Positions 23,290-34,450 are shown, counted from the first letter of the stretch. The stretch is DNA of 64,000 bases from Spizellomyces punctatus DAOM BR117 (GCF_000182565.1 NW_015971555.1:400288-464287), one strand, 5' to 3'. Notes: generated from the sequence alone by a model not told the origin. Numbers and translations are program-made.

Positions 23290-24808
23290 ATGGAAGCAGC
23301 CAGGCAGAATTTTGGGACGACAGGGCCTCTTCCGACGGAGCTATGGATTGCCATAGTATCCCACATTTCCTCTCCGACCATTCTCTGGCATATCCGCTCC
23401 GTCAACACTGTGTTCCGGCATATTGCGCTAGCGGCAATTTACGGTGTTTACACAGGAACAAACGCAGTACTTCTTTCAGATCCTGACCTTGAAGATTCTG
23501 CGACAGATAGTCTGAAGAAAAAACTTGAGAAAGGACCTGGGCGTCCGCGCCTGTCTCTCAACTTCAGCCTCCCATCGCCAGCTTGTTCCCCAGAGCCCGC
23601 CACATATCTGCTTAGCCCTCGCCTTCCGCCTGCTCTCAATTCCTCCATCAGGAGCGGCATTCTCCCCGATCTGCATTTTCTCCCGGATACCCCGTATGAG
23701 GAGTATGCGGCGATGGAAGGCTTTCGGGGATTTGCTGCATTGGGTACGTTTGAGTTTAAAAAGAGTCCAAATCAGGAACAATGTTCTCTTTATTTACGGG
23801 TCTACACCAGTGGTGAAAACTGCCAAAAAGATTCAGAGAGATGTGGCAGCGCTAGAGGACGAATACAGCGATGAAGAGTCGACAGTGGATGAATGGTCAA
23901 AGTTCACTGGCTGGCACAAAGAAAACACATCAGTGCCACGTGAAGGACATGTAACTAGCAAAGAGCAAGAACCGCAGCATTCGACACGGGCTCCGGGACA
24001 GATCAAAAACCACCTCAAGGTGGTTGCAGCATTCTTGAAAATGGGTCGAGCGGATCTGACAGGGCAGCATATGGCACGATTTTCCACACATCTGCGATTT
24101 TCATACGATCTACTGCTTGGGTACGTTGTCTAGGATCCATCCTTCTTTTTATTGTGTTATTAACTAGCACGTATGGCAATTTGTAGGCACATCCTCTCCA
24201 CCTACGACCGGATCTGTCAACACTCATATGTTCGCGCTGAACCACAGTTATCCCTTCTCGCCCTCACTTGGCGTGTTATCGAAGTGATTGCACCTTCGAC
24301 CCACACACGTGATCTCCGCATATGCAACAACCGCGCTTGTTGTAAAGGCGCACTCAAGATTGGTTTTCACCATACTTTATGGTCTCAAAGTTGTAAGCCT
24401 CCGCACGAAACTCAGGAGGATACCATCGACCATCCGTATTCCACAATTGTGTATCTCAATTCCGCAGAAAGACAGTCAGTGTCTTCGCCACCCACGGATC
24501 GATATTGCGAAACGCTATGGGACGGAACATATGGAAAGGTCGTGTTAACGACTGAGCGTCTCCACCTTTCTCGGGCACATCCGCCGGCATATTTGGAACT
24601 GGCGTATCTATCTCATTCTGACAGCGATCATGCTAGCTTAGTCACTGTCAAAGTGGTCGCCAGCCCAATGTGGCTACTCAAAGGCCAGATACTTGAAGGC
24701 ACCTCCGGCATTGAAGAAGCGATAAAGAGAATGGAAAAGGCTATGGAAAAGGCAGTGGAGGCATTGGAAATGGTCGGCAACGCTTTTGGGAGGCGTGCGG
24801 GCGACTAG
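23290..24808 (+). CDS. F-box-like protein of unknown target
   Basis: Exons 23290-23743, 23811-24120 and 24187-24808 join in phase and give up to 461 residues. The N-terminus (LPTELWIAIVSHISS, then VNTVFRHIALAAIY) has the shape of an F-box, the SKP1-binding helix bundle of SCF ubiquitin ligases. The rest has no family I know. It includes VVKTAKKIQRDVAALEDEYS, a helical HILSTYDRICQHSYVRAE and a C-terminal amphipathic helix. Inside exon 3 (about 24300-24470) the chosen frame looks unlike protein, while the frame one base later reads VISAYATTALVVKAHSRLVF. After about 24470 the original frame is good again. An indel plus an unrecognised intron there is likely, so the middle of exon 3 should not be trusted. 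Confidence 0.6.
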
Positions 24809-25403
24809 GGTGGCAGCTTAGGTACAAATACGAAAAATCATCGCATTATACTGTAGCTCTCCAATATATCCGCATCTTGGTATTGGACAATAAGCAACCG
24901 AGCACACGAGGCGGACTACAACAGTCAACGAAAGTAAACTCCTTCATCGCTGTCATACTTGGATAATGTTGCAGTATGCTACCCGGTTGCACAACCTGTC
25001 ATCGGGCCAGTATGATAGAAGTGTCGCTGGCAGTTGGAGGCAGACTGAGGGGGCTTTCAACCTTTTTGGGTTCACACATTTGTATTGATAGTGGAGGAAG
25101 CTCTCAACCCCAACTGCCGCAATTCCGCCGAGAGATCAAGTGTAGCACTTGCAGTACCTGACCATGCTGCCTAAATCTCTTGCAACTATCCAGATATCCC
25201 CAATACAGGTATCGCAGGCGGATGTCATGTTCGTCGTCCTCGTCGTCATCGCGAAACGACAGAGCAGTTGGAACCGGTTGGAATTCATGGCTACTAATTT
25301 TTGAATCAACGCCCGTCTCGTCCTCGTCCGCCTCGTTCCGAAATCATCGTCTCTCGAATCCGACTCATCCTTTGCAATCTTTTATTTGCCTTTGACCGCT
25401 CCA
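24809..25403. other. Intergenic, upstream of COX9
   Basis: No gene is recognised. Small open frames at 24976-25161 and 25180-25395 show no domain. It probably holds the COX9 promoter and leader. Confidence 0.4.
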
Positions 25404-25796
25404 ATGGCCTACGCCGCCTCTGCAATTGCCCCCATCACTGGCCGATTCCGACGCCGAGTCCTCCGAGACCTTGTCGGTAGCATCGCTCTGGGTACTGGAA
25501 TTGCCTACTACTGGTGGTACAACTCCCACGTTCCTACTATGCAGGAAAGTTGTGCTCCATATTATTTGCGATTACTCTATGCTCCGGAGCTTTGGAATTC
25601 AAAAGAGCAGCGTGGGAACGTTTGTATGAACATTAACATTGACAAATCGCTGCCTTAACAGAAATACAAGGACTACGATCACAAAGTTCGTGAGGAAATG
25701 CTAAAGGAGCACGGCGCCTGGGCAATTGGACCTGGACAACAGGAGAAGGTTGACCAACAAAGGGGTGTACCCGCTCCCGACCAGACTGTCGCGTAA
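25404..25796 (+). CDS. COX9: Cytochrome c oxidase subunit COX9 (subunit VIIa family)
   Basis: Two exons, 25404-25544 and 25662-25796, encode 91 residues. The core IAPITGRFRRRVLRDLVG followed by GTGIAYYWWYNSHVP is the single membrane helix and flanking basic segment of yeast COX9. The second exon (KYKDYDHKVREEMLKEH) supplies the usual intermembrane helix. Subunit VIIa sits at the edge of complex IV in the inner mitochondrial membrane and carries no cleaved presequence. The intron is odd. The family spacing and frame require the join after CAG at 25544, where the intron begins GAAAGT instead of GTAAGT. The GT just downstream gives the wrong phase. Either this is a GA-AG intron or there is one base error in the assembly. 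Confidence 0.85.
25545..25661 (+). other. Apparent GA-AG intron in COX9
   Basis: The 117 nt intron begins CAG/GAAAGT and ends TTAACAG. Only this join keeps COX9 spacing and frame. The donor differs from the consensus CAG/GTAAGT at a single base. Confidence 0.5.
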
Positions 25797-26560
25797 ATGC
25801 CAGTAAAGGTCAGTGAGAAGGTCCTACAGGTGGAGCGTTCCCGAACCTTCTTTTGACTATGGGCTGCTAACTTTGATTTGTATATAGGCAGAGGTAGGAA
25901 GAAAGACGAACATTTAAAAAATAACCAAAATCTACGAGCCGTATAAATCTCGATGTATCGGCGGACGTTCTGATATCTTTCCGTTGGAGATGATTATAAT
26001 AGATATGAACGTTGTGTTTTTATGACCCTCATTGACTGGAAAGACGATATCATGATTTTTATGTATGTTGGGAGAACTGATATGGATGGTGCACATGTGC
26101 TGCATGACATTCTTCTATGGATCGCAGTACTTTACGGAGCATTGAATGCCAGGACGGTGAGGGATTGTAACCATCAGCCAAATGGGAGCTCTGGACCTAT
26201 TCTTCTATTGCATAATTGGTCCAGACATGTATGGCCGGCAGAGCATCTTTTGAAAAGCTGAAAAGCAAGAGTATGGACAGTCGGGGTCTCATCTGTCCCA
26301 TGCGTTTCTCCGCAACGTTTTGTGCGTGTCAGATCTTGATATCAATTTGGCACAACCGCGTTCGTTCAGAGCACGAGCAGCCCAACCTCCTTGTCGCCAA
26401 ATTGCATAGGTCATCTCTGTCATTTACGAAAAGAACAGCTGCAAGGCGCACTGCTAAAAGTCTGGACTCGGGTTAACAGAGTTGCACGCAATATCACAAT
26501 CTTCATTTTTATATTGCGGGGAACTGTTCGTTCAGGATTGTCTCTTCGCTGTCCCATCCC
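25797..26560. other. Intergenic, no gene recognised
   Basis: About 0.76 kb follows COX9. Overlapping small plus-strand open frames (26022-26261, 26216-26476, 26391-26600) have no domain. It should contain the promoter of the next gene. Confidence 0.35.
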
Positions 26561-27987
26561 ATGGCGGATTCTGCCATTCAACAACCCCAGGTTAAGCTAA
26601 AGCTGAAAGTAGGCACAAGACCACAGCTACCTTCAGACGCTAGTTTCCCACAGCCTCGAAAACTGGTCTCCGAAACAGTCATCCCAGATCAGTTGAACCT
26701 TCCCAACTCAGTTTCGCAGACAGCATCCTTGACGGACGATGCTGCAGCTTCGCCCCGGACTGACGATTCCTCCAGCCTTGGTCGACCTCCAGCATACGTA
26801 CGCGGAAGAGGCCACACAAAACGTAAAAAAAGAGAGCCCCCTCCTCCTGCGGACCCCGATGCCATGAGGGTAGCCCTTCACGCCGCTCTCGGCGGAGGCT
26901 CCTCCAAAAAAGCCTATACTTGGACGTCTGATAGAGGCTCGTCGCCAGCGCCAGCGAAGCCTCCTCAGACGTTTTCTAAATCTCCCGACCCACCAGCACC
27001 TAACTACACAGACGCGATATACATCCCAAATGTGGATGAGAGGGGACGAACCCGGCAAACCGTCGTCAAGCAGAACGGTACGCTGCGTGTACAAGCGCAC
27101 ATGAGAATTGTTGGGAGAATGCTGACGCTGCTTCGTCTATGATTAAGAGGAGGTCGAATCAAAGCTATCACCCACTCAGAGCACATCACCTCGATCCACG
27201 GTCCCAACAGGAGCAGAGTTCCAACACGATGCTAATGGACAGTCAAGACCATCAGTAGCAAACGCAGAGCGGCAAATCAAAGCTCCGGCACAGAAGCCGC
27301 CAAAGAAGAAAAAGGCCCCGACAAAAAAGAAGGGAGACCTGACTGGAGAAGGGTACGTGAACCGTATGCGGTGATAAGTGGCCTCTGGCAGCAAATGTGG
27401 GTCCTATTTAAGTTGACATACGGTAATTAACACGATTCCTACAGGTACATGGCCTTGACTCCGTATGGAAGATCACCAGGTACTATATCTTGAATTTGGC
27501 TCACTTGATCCGAGTTATGTCTTATTGTACATTTGATAATACAGCGGGAAGCAGCCACATATCCAGTGCTTCACATCATCCCGGAAAGCCACCAATCCTG
27601 TTAGGCAAAGATGTAAAAGTCAGGCCATGGACTCGGGATCGATTAGTTCTGCCGACGTTGACAGGACACAGCTTGGAATTGCCTGTCTGGCGACCTGGTA
27701 AGAAAAACGAGGCTTTTGTTGCACGGGGACGTCGCACTTCCTGGTTTCTTTGCCTATTTGACGTATTGATATTTCCTTTTGTTTCGGGCGATAGCTTCCC
27801 GAGATGGCGCCTCGCCTCAAAACCCTGGCCAGGCGTAATCCAAACCGAGGGCACCCTAGAGTCCAGAATGACATTCCGGGATGGATTACATTGCGCGCGG
27901 ACTTACGAAGAGCTACGATCACTCAGACACACGTTCACCTGCCGATATTGTCTCACGAGGCTCCATCAATCAATGACTGAGAAGTAA
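26561..27987 (+). CDS. Nuclear basic protein, possibly the INO80 subunit Ies4
   Basis: Exons 26561-27088, 27150-27352, 27445-27479 and 27545 onward join in phase. The product begins MADSAIQQPQVKLKLKVG and continues with long disordered, Pro/Ser-rich and Lys-rich stretches (KPPKKKKAPTKKKGD). A short ordered block in exon 4, KVRPWTRDRLVLPTLTGH then SLELPVWRPG, resembles the W...L.S.TG...LP.W core of the Ies4 subunit of the INO80 chromatin remodeller. This match is from memory of the family pattern and is tentative. The end of the gene is uncertain: exon 4 may read through to the stop at 27987 or splice at GTAAGA near 27700 into another frame. No catalytic motif is visible. The likely location is the nucleus. 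Confidence 0.5.
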
Positions 27988-29301
27988 TGCCTCAGTCATT
28001 GGACCTTAGGTGCTGTTACTACATATCTATGCGAAGCATTCCCTCCTCAGCTCATAGTCTATCATGCTTCGGGCTTGCTTGTCTTTCTGAAAACAAGATT
28101 CGACATTATTTGTCGTAGGAAGTGATCCAAGCTGAGGACGTCCTTTCAGCGATTGCTTGCAGATCAGTTATATAGACAGATAAATGTGAATTGTGAGGAA
28201 GATGACCTCCCGAATCAATCGTCCCTAAATATCATATCTTTTGCTAGTGGGAGCCTGCCCACATATTTTGGATTTTACGGAACAAGGCTTAGCAATGTTG
28301 GACAGGTTGGGCCCAAGTTTCCTCATTTGTGCTCCTTGAGCGCTGTCACGCACAAATCAGCTTCAGCATACCCATCAGGCAGCATGATCCAGCTCCAAAA
28401 AACCGACGCCCGGATATATTGTCATTTCGTCAGTTAATGGATAGATAGATAGATACACATTACCGATATTCTGCGCTGTTTGCGTGTGCGTACTTACGCA
28501 ACCAGCTATATTCTTTACTGTCAGATTTATCTGTGCATCGAGGGTGCCTAGATGAGCTCCAGAAGAATTCAATGGTCGCAATAGACAAAAGACGAGATAC
28601 CTGGTAACTTTGAAATGCCCTTTCAACTTACTGGAGTATCCACCATACTGATATAATCTCTCTGGGACTTTGTCCAGTTTAGTGTCATAGCTCTTCCTTC
28701 AATGATCAGTTGCATACCATGATCCATTTTCACCTCAGCAGATCCGTTACGTAGTTTATAGATTTTCTCACTTTGACATCTTTCTTCCCAATTTCATCAT
28801 TGAAATATCATTGCATGAAATAAAGTATCACATATCAAATGTCTTTTTCAGGAGGACGACGTTCAAATGGTTGAAGGCAGAGCCTGTGTTGCTTAATGAA
28901 AATTACCACCAAGCGCCAATATCAGCAATATGTACTGCTCTGGCATGCAGAGCAATTTTCAGCTACAGTTGACTAGTACAGACCATGTTCAATCCTAGTT
29001 TATGTTTAAGCATTCTATAACGTGAGATTGTAATGGGAATGATCTATAGCATCCGATCCAGTCATAAACTACTTTATGACACTTTGAACTAAGTTGTGTT
29101 CAGCTGCACATGGAAAAGCAGGAAGTTATAATGGAAAACCAAACGTCCAACTTACTCGGAAGTCATCTGCACATTAGCTCACCTTTGCAATGTAAACCCG
29201 ACGCTTACTCACAGCTTACAGCAGCCCGCTAACCAAGCCATCCACATGAGTCATTGGGAATTGGACGTTTTGAGGCCAACGATTCCAATCACTGATCACC
29301 A
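27988..29301. other. Gene-poor stretch with a GATA microsatellite
   Basis: The largest gap in the window, about 1.3 kb. Open frames on either strand (28153-28437 plus, 28375-28626 minus) lack domains. A short GATA repeat is near 28438-28454. I find no tRNA, snRNA or rRNA signature by eye. A noncoding RNA or a lost element cannot be excluded. Confidence 0.4.
28438..28454. repeat. GATA tetranucleotide microsatellite
   Basis: About four tandem copies of GATA are visible. They are short and probably of no functional weight. Confidence 0.7.
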
Positions 29302-30119
29302 ATGAAGTTAATTGGTCTTACCGGTGGGATTGCGACGGGAAAGTCCACCGTCTCAAACTACCTATCTTCTGTTCATCATGTCCCGATAGTAGACGCTGAC
29401 ATCATTGCCCGTGACGTTGTAAAACGAAACGAACCCGGTTATTTTCGAGTCTTATCCGCATTTGGCCCTACAGTGGTAGACCCTACCACAGGAGAACTTG
29501 ACCGACCAAAACTAGGAAGCATAGTCTTTGGAGATGCAGAGGCACGCAAAAAGTTGAACAAAGCTACCCACCCGCCTATCAGAATGGAAATGCTGAGACA
29601 GCTTTTGTTGTGGTTCATGAAAGGAGAACGGTTATGCGTTTTAGATACACCGTTGCTTTTTGAAGCAGGCTTGAATAAGTTTGTGCACGACGTGGTTGTT
29701 GTGTATTGGTGGGTAGACAATTTTGAAGATTATGCTGTTTTTTTTTTTCTCCCTTCTGATGCTATTCCGCCACAAGTCCTGAAGAAGTTCAAAAAGGGCG
29801 ACTAATATCCCGGGACGTTCTCTCGGCAGAGCAGGCGCAATCTCGCATCGAATCTCAAATGCCGATAGAAAAAAAGCGAGAAATGGCTGATATTGTGATC
29901 GACAATTCGTCTGATAGGACCAAGACACAACAGCAGGTCGATTCTGCTATCAGCAAGTTAATGCCTAACCGAGCATGGAACTGGTTAATTTGGGCGCTGC
30001 TGATAGGACCCGCAGCGGCAGTTTATGGAGCATTGACGGCCTACAAATATGTGGAAACAGTGAGAGCCAGGTGGGCAGCGAACCGCGCAACGAGCGAGAA
30101 GTCGGAAAAGGATCTATAG
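29302..30119 (+). CDS. CAB5: Dephospho-CoA kinase
   Basis: Two exons, 29302-29708 and 29777-30119, with a 68 nt intron (GTGGGT donor); 249 residues. The last step of coenzyme A synthesis phosphorylates the 3'-hydroxyl of dephospho-CoA with ATP. The P-loop GLTGGIATGKST is at residues 5-16, the substrate site is VDADIIARDVV, and the lid has THPPIRMEM. The join VVVYCPEEVQKGRLISRD is restored by splicing. The C-terminus carries one hydrophobic anchor (LIWALLIGPAAAVYGALTAY), as in eukaryotic CAB5 and DCAKD proteins that sit on ER, lipid droplet or mitochondrial membranes. The intron holds an unbroken run of 11 T, a site prone to sequencing slips. Confidence 0.93.
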
Positions 30120-30471
30120 CTTCAAACGGCGCAACTGAAAGGAGGCTCCGCTGGTCAGAATGTCGTATGCTGTTCTGTCGGTTGGCCAATATGTTCAGTG
30201 TCAGTTCAGCCCTTCCGAATGCTAGCCTTTTCAAGCCAACCAGCGTGCGGGATACATTAAACTCCCGCGTATCACAATCAGCGTAGGTGCGGTCTGTATC
30301 TTGGGCACGAACGGAGCACTGGATGACAGCCTTGTCGACATGACTACATTTGCACCAGCCAAAAATCGCTCGTCACTTTAGACCTGTGGTAGTCTGCATC
30401 TGGTCGTCTATATACACTGAACTGCAATGAGCAGAACTGCAATATCGCTACAATGTAGTATAATCCCGATA
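30120..30471. other. Convergent intergenic region
   Basis: The gap lies between the ends of CAB5 (plus) and the AlkZ-like gene (minus). Nothing is recognised in it. Confidence 0.4.
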
Positions 30472-31845
30472 TCAATCTACATAAATGACATCGAGAACCA
30501 TCGATCCAAAAAAAGCTGCAAACTCTGTCGCTTGCGCTTCCAATGCTGACTTGATGGCATCGGTAAAGAACACTCCATCAGGAAATCTTGTCATCACAAA
30601 CTCCATTTGATTTGGGAGACTTTTTGTGTAAGACCATGTTCCAGCTATTCGGCCCTCAATCAAGATAGTAGGATTGATGATACCATTAACAGTCCATATT
30701 TTCGATTTAAGGTCGGGTCGAATCCAGAAAGATTTGTCAGCATGTGCCAAAAGAAGTGGGTCAAAACGGAACAGAAGATATACGGGCCATTCGGAGGGTG
30801 GTGGGACGGGTTGCTCTAAGAGGACGGCTGTTTCTGAGGTGACATAGTATTCTTGGACTTTAGTCTTTCGTGACGGTAATACAGCAAATGTTTCTTCAGC
30901 TGGTTCCAAGTGGACTTTGACAATTTCATTTGCCTCTAGTAGCGCCTGGACAGCCGCACGAGAAGGTCCCGCACTGAGTGACATCCAATATCGAAAGTCG
31001 CCTTCCGTCGCAGGGCCATATGCTTTAAAGTATCGTCGAGCAACCTCGACCAAAGCGTCTTTTTGTTCTACTTTCATACACAGAAGCTCTTCCTCTGTAA
31101 CAACACGGGACCGAGGTGCCATCACCGGATTTCCTGAGTCGACGTCAATTCGAGCCCCATGTCCTTCCATCGTTGCGCACATAAACGTACTGTATTGAAG
31201 TTTACCATTGTGGCCACAGGCTTCTAAATCCTTTCGCGTCGCACACCTTCCTGCCGAGAGAATCGACAACAGGTCCTCTCGTGCAGCGTCCAATTCGGCT
31301 GATGCGTCCTTTCCTGTCACTCGTCCAGCCTTAACTGACGCAACTCTGTTGGCGATCACTGCCTCGCCAACTGCCCCAATTACAATGTCCCAATCTTTTC
31401 GATCGTATATATGAAGAGTACATCGTTGTCCCCATATTCTAATCAACCCTTCTCCATTTTTGATAACTCCTTGCAGTTCGGAGAGAGTGAGGGGGTCTTT
31501 CTGCGCTTTGTTGCAGCGGCAACGTGCACCACCTCTCAAAAGTCGCTGCCAAATGGATACGAATCCTGACGCTGTTTCCTGTGCTTGTATACCGAACAAA
31601 TCTGCTGCAACTTTGACCATGTCTCCCACACTGCCCGATAGCTTCGGATTGATAAGATGTGAACCTTGAAGGCGCAGATATCGTGCATGTTGCTCGCTTA
31701 TGGTTATAATGTCAGAAGGCAGGTTGCCTGTTGCAGTGCGTTTCGTAGTGCTTGCCTGGCGCTTCCTTGGCGGACTGGGAGCGCTGCTTCGGGTTCGTCG
31801 CTTCATGGCTTGGAATGTCCTTGACAGATTTCGACGTCGAAACAT
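30472..31845 (-). CDS. AlkZ/YcaQ-like winged-helix DNA glycosylase (HTH_42 family), intronless
   Basis: A single open exon of 457 residues from the ATG at 31845. It belongs to the winged-helix DNA-binding superfamily that includes bacterial AlkZ/AlkX (YcaQ), monofunctional glycosylases that unhook interstrand crosslinks and bulky alkyl adducts. The family's catalytic QxQ appears as QAQ at residues 87-89 in FGIQAQETASGF. Conserved blocks follow: RIWGQRCTLHIYDRKDW, RYFKAYGPATEGDFRYW and, near the end, ILIEGRIAGTW. The first 40 residues are very basic (RRRNLSRTF, KRRTRSSAPSPPRKR), so a nuclear or mitochondrial address is likely. It is the only long gene here without introns; the only other intronless calls are the small AIRIM-like and MZT1 genes. 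Together with its bacterial affinity this suggests horizontal transfer (inference). Activity is inferred from the motif only. Confidence 0.8.
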   Translation of the reverse strand: MFRRRNLSRTFQAMKRRTRSSAPSPPRKRQASTTKRTATGNLPSDIITISEQHARYLRLQGSHLINPKLSGSVGDMVKVAADLFGIQAQETASGFVSIWQRLLRGGARCRCNKAQKDPLTLSELQGVIKNGEGLIRIWGQRCTLHIYDRKDWDIVIGAVGEAVIANRVASVKAGRVTGKDASAELDAAREDLLSILSAGRCATRKDLEACGHNGKLQYSTFMCATMEGHGARIDVDSGNPVMAPRSRVVTEEELLCMKVEQKDALVEVARRYFKAYGPATEGDFRYWMSLSAGPSRAAVQALLEANEIVKVHLEPAEETFAVLPSRKTKVQEYYVTSETAVLLEQPVPPPSEWPVYLLFRFDPLLLAHADKSFWIRPDLKSKIWTVNGIINPTILIEGRIAGTWSYTKSLPNQMEFVMTRFPDGVFFTDAIKSALEAQATEFAAFFGSMVLDVIYVD

Positions 31846-32795
31846 TTGGTATCTCCGGCGTGTCTGAGTCACGACATGATCGGCTTAAATAAGCATCCAT
31901 AACACGAAGTTACTCGCTTTGAAGTTACTCGCACAAGGTGTCAATGGAGGGTTTCCTTTGATTTCCTCTTGTTACCGCCATCCGTCGCGAGAACAAGGGC
32001 TGCGATTCCTTGCTCCTGCAAAAAGTCCGCACAGATGGAACGTCGACCCTTTCAATCTTGACAACTCGTATCTAGTTTGCAGTAAACGTGCTCTCATTGA
32101 GACTAATTAGGTTTGAAAACGTGAATGGGTTGGGTGGATGTACATCTTGCACTCTATTCTCTCGTCATACCCTTCCAAGCCTCCTCATTTTGAGCTTCAG
32201 GACGTAAAAGAAAAATGAAAGAAAAAGGGACCAGGCGGGCCCAGCCTGGGGGGCACACATGAAGCCTGATTCGTAGTTTGTTGGTACGGATCGACATCAT
32301 GCATCGCGGTCGTGAACATCATACGGACGTTTGCAGTTCCGCGCAATGTGGAGATCGAACCCTTGAGTTTTCCGCAAAGTCCACTCTCAGGAACGAACGC
32401 ATTACCCCATAAGCTATCCCCACAAAGTCAAACTTTATGTGGTTTGTCAAATCGTAAGCTGTTTACTCGGAGTAATGCTATTCCTAGAAATCCTTCGTTA
32501 CTCTGCGAACGCTTCAAAATATTAGAGAGCGCCTCGGAGCAATATCTTGAATAGCTTGAAATGGGCTGTATTTTTCATCGAGACATAAGTTTTGGGCACG
32601 CAGCTTTTGTTATGATGCTTGCTCAATTTACATCGCCGAGCTTGCCGTTCCCTCGGGCTCCATGTCCCATTTAGGAACTCCCTTCTCATGATTTGCATCT
32701 GATGGCAGTCCCCATTCTACCTCAGTACGCCATGTATACCAACAGGGCAATTCCGCCAATTCCATAGTGCATATCATTTTATATATTCTCTTCTG
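31846..32795. other. Intergenic, promoter of the AlkZ-like gene
   Basis: About 0.95 kb. Plus-strand open frames 31919-32110 and 32312-32554 have no domain. A short G+C hairpin (stem CCAGGC/GCCTGG, 7 nt loop) is at 32231-32249. Confidence 0.35.
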
Positions 32796-34045
32796 CTATG
32801 CCAGAGTGCTGCATGAACAAGTAATCTGTAGAATCCTTGATGCTTTATAAAACTTGCATTTCGCCGTATCTACATCGACGCCTTTAGGTAGTGGAATAGA
32901 TACATTTGTCCCTTCGGTCTCCATATCTATTGATATGTCGGTAGCATACACCGCTACATCTGATGCAGATTCCTGTGTACGGAAATATTGTCAAACATTC
33001 AACATCGATTGCTGAGCGCCTTCTGGACTTACAATTGCTGGAAGGACAATCTCTACCATCCAATTACCATTGCCTGTGGTTGTAGTATACATGGGAGCTT
33101 TGTCCGAACCTATGCCCATTCTAGTTGAATGTCGTCCATCTTCAGCACCTTTTCCACGTCCCAGAGGAGTTGTACCGACTGCATCCAGCTCTTGGATCGT
33201 GCCCCTTTTCCCTGCTGTTCCGTTCCCGTCTGGCAAATTCAGAGCTGGTAATGTGTCGCTAGGAGAAGAGGCTTCCGCTGCGGATGATAGTTCAGAGTCT
33301 GCATGCATGCGAGTCAGCAGCGAGCTCGTAGTCATTTTCGACAAGTCCACTGGTTCGGGTATAGTATGCGATGGTATCCTTCCGCTGTCCTCGGTTGCGC
33401 CGTCACCGTCAATGGGCCGGCCATTCTCATCCCACCCGTACGGCGCTTTGTAAGATTGCAGTTTTCGGATATCTGCAAGTCATTTGCTTGAGTACAAATG
33501 CCTGAATGTGATTGTTATCATGCCATTCACGAACAGTACTTTTTCGGTCGATTCTTATCGAGAAAGCTTCCTCGATGCAGTCGATAACAAGATCTTGTAA
33601 GCCATTTGCAAATAAAGAATCGCTCCTGGCTTCAGCAATAATCATTTTATGCACCACCGCATCGTAGACGTGGTAAATTGTACCATCTATCAGAAACATG
33701 ATTGTCAGTATCGGGAAGACCCTAGGGTTGTGTGGACGAATTATTTGTCAAGGATCAACCTGCATTCTTTCCTCGGCGTTGCTTCGAAACAACTACAGTA
33801 ATCTTGTCTTCAACCCGTGCTTTCAGCTTTTCACTCTGGCATACATTGATATAGTGTTGCGGTGACCCGTTTACAATGGTTCCTGAGCATTGTAGTGTGA
33901 ACACCCCTTGTGGCAATTGTGCCTTAGCGGCTTCGGTTCCTTCAATGGCATCCTGTTTGAGCTTCTGGAGAAATTGACCATATGCCTTAGGATCCTTAGC
34001 ATAGAGGTTGTCCAGCTGTGACCATATTTGTTGAGCTACTTCCAT
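32796..34045 (-). CDS. PIH1D2: PIH1-domain protein, PIH1D2-like (dynein arm assembly co-chaperone)
   Basis: Four exons: 34045-33760, 33686-33540, 33472-33033 and 32972-32796; 349 residues. The start MEVAQQIWSQLDNLYAKDP matches the opening helix of PIH1D2. The PIH domain continues with YINVCQSEKLKARV and, after splicing, DGTIYHVYDAVVHK, IDCIEEAFSIRI and SYKAPYGWDENGRPID. A disordered middle leads to a C-terminal CS/p23-like beta sandwich (YATDISIDMETEGTNVSIPL, then LPKGVDVDTAKCKF). PIH1D2 partners with HSP90 and R2TP-like complexes to fold axonemal dynein in ciliated organisms. Finding it here supports a flagellated fungus. An assignment to PIH1D1 or another PIH paralogue is less likely, given the N-terminus. 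Confidence 0.8.
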
Positions 34046-34450
34046 GTTGGTTTTACAGCGTCCAAAAGCAGCTCCAGACGCGCTCAGCTCGTGTCTTGTG
34101 CCTTACATAAGCAAAGCACGTCGTCTTTACGCTCGTTTACATCCGTCTTTTGGAAAACGCAACTCTCGTTCATGAAACTAGTCCGCAAAGGGCAGAGATA
34201 CATGCAGGCCAACCCAATTTCGACATTGTAGCATCCTGCAAGTTCCAGTTTTCATTTCGCCTCGAGTTATATTTCAATTGAATGTACATCACTCAAAGTT
34301 GCGCAGTTGCCATTATATCCACCATTCGTTTTGGCCACATTACTATGTACATTGACTTTGATTCCCTCCGGTCCTTCCCTAGGAGTTGGTCTTCTTCAGA
34401 TGAAACTACATACAAGCAAGAGTCCTCAACACCTTCGCTGATGCCGCTAC
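34046..34450. other. Intergenic
   Basis: The 405 bp gap is between the PIH1D2-like promoter and the MOZART1 stop. No feature is recognised. Confidence 0.4.

Noticed and set aside
32231-32249. G+C hairpin (6 bp stem, 7 nt loop) in an intergenic region
   Set aside because: It is too short to call a regulatory or RNA element.
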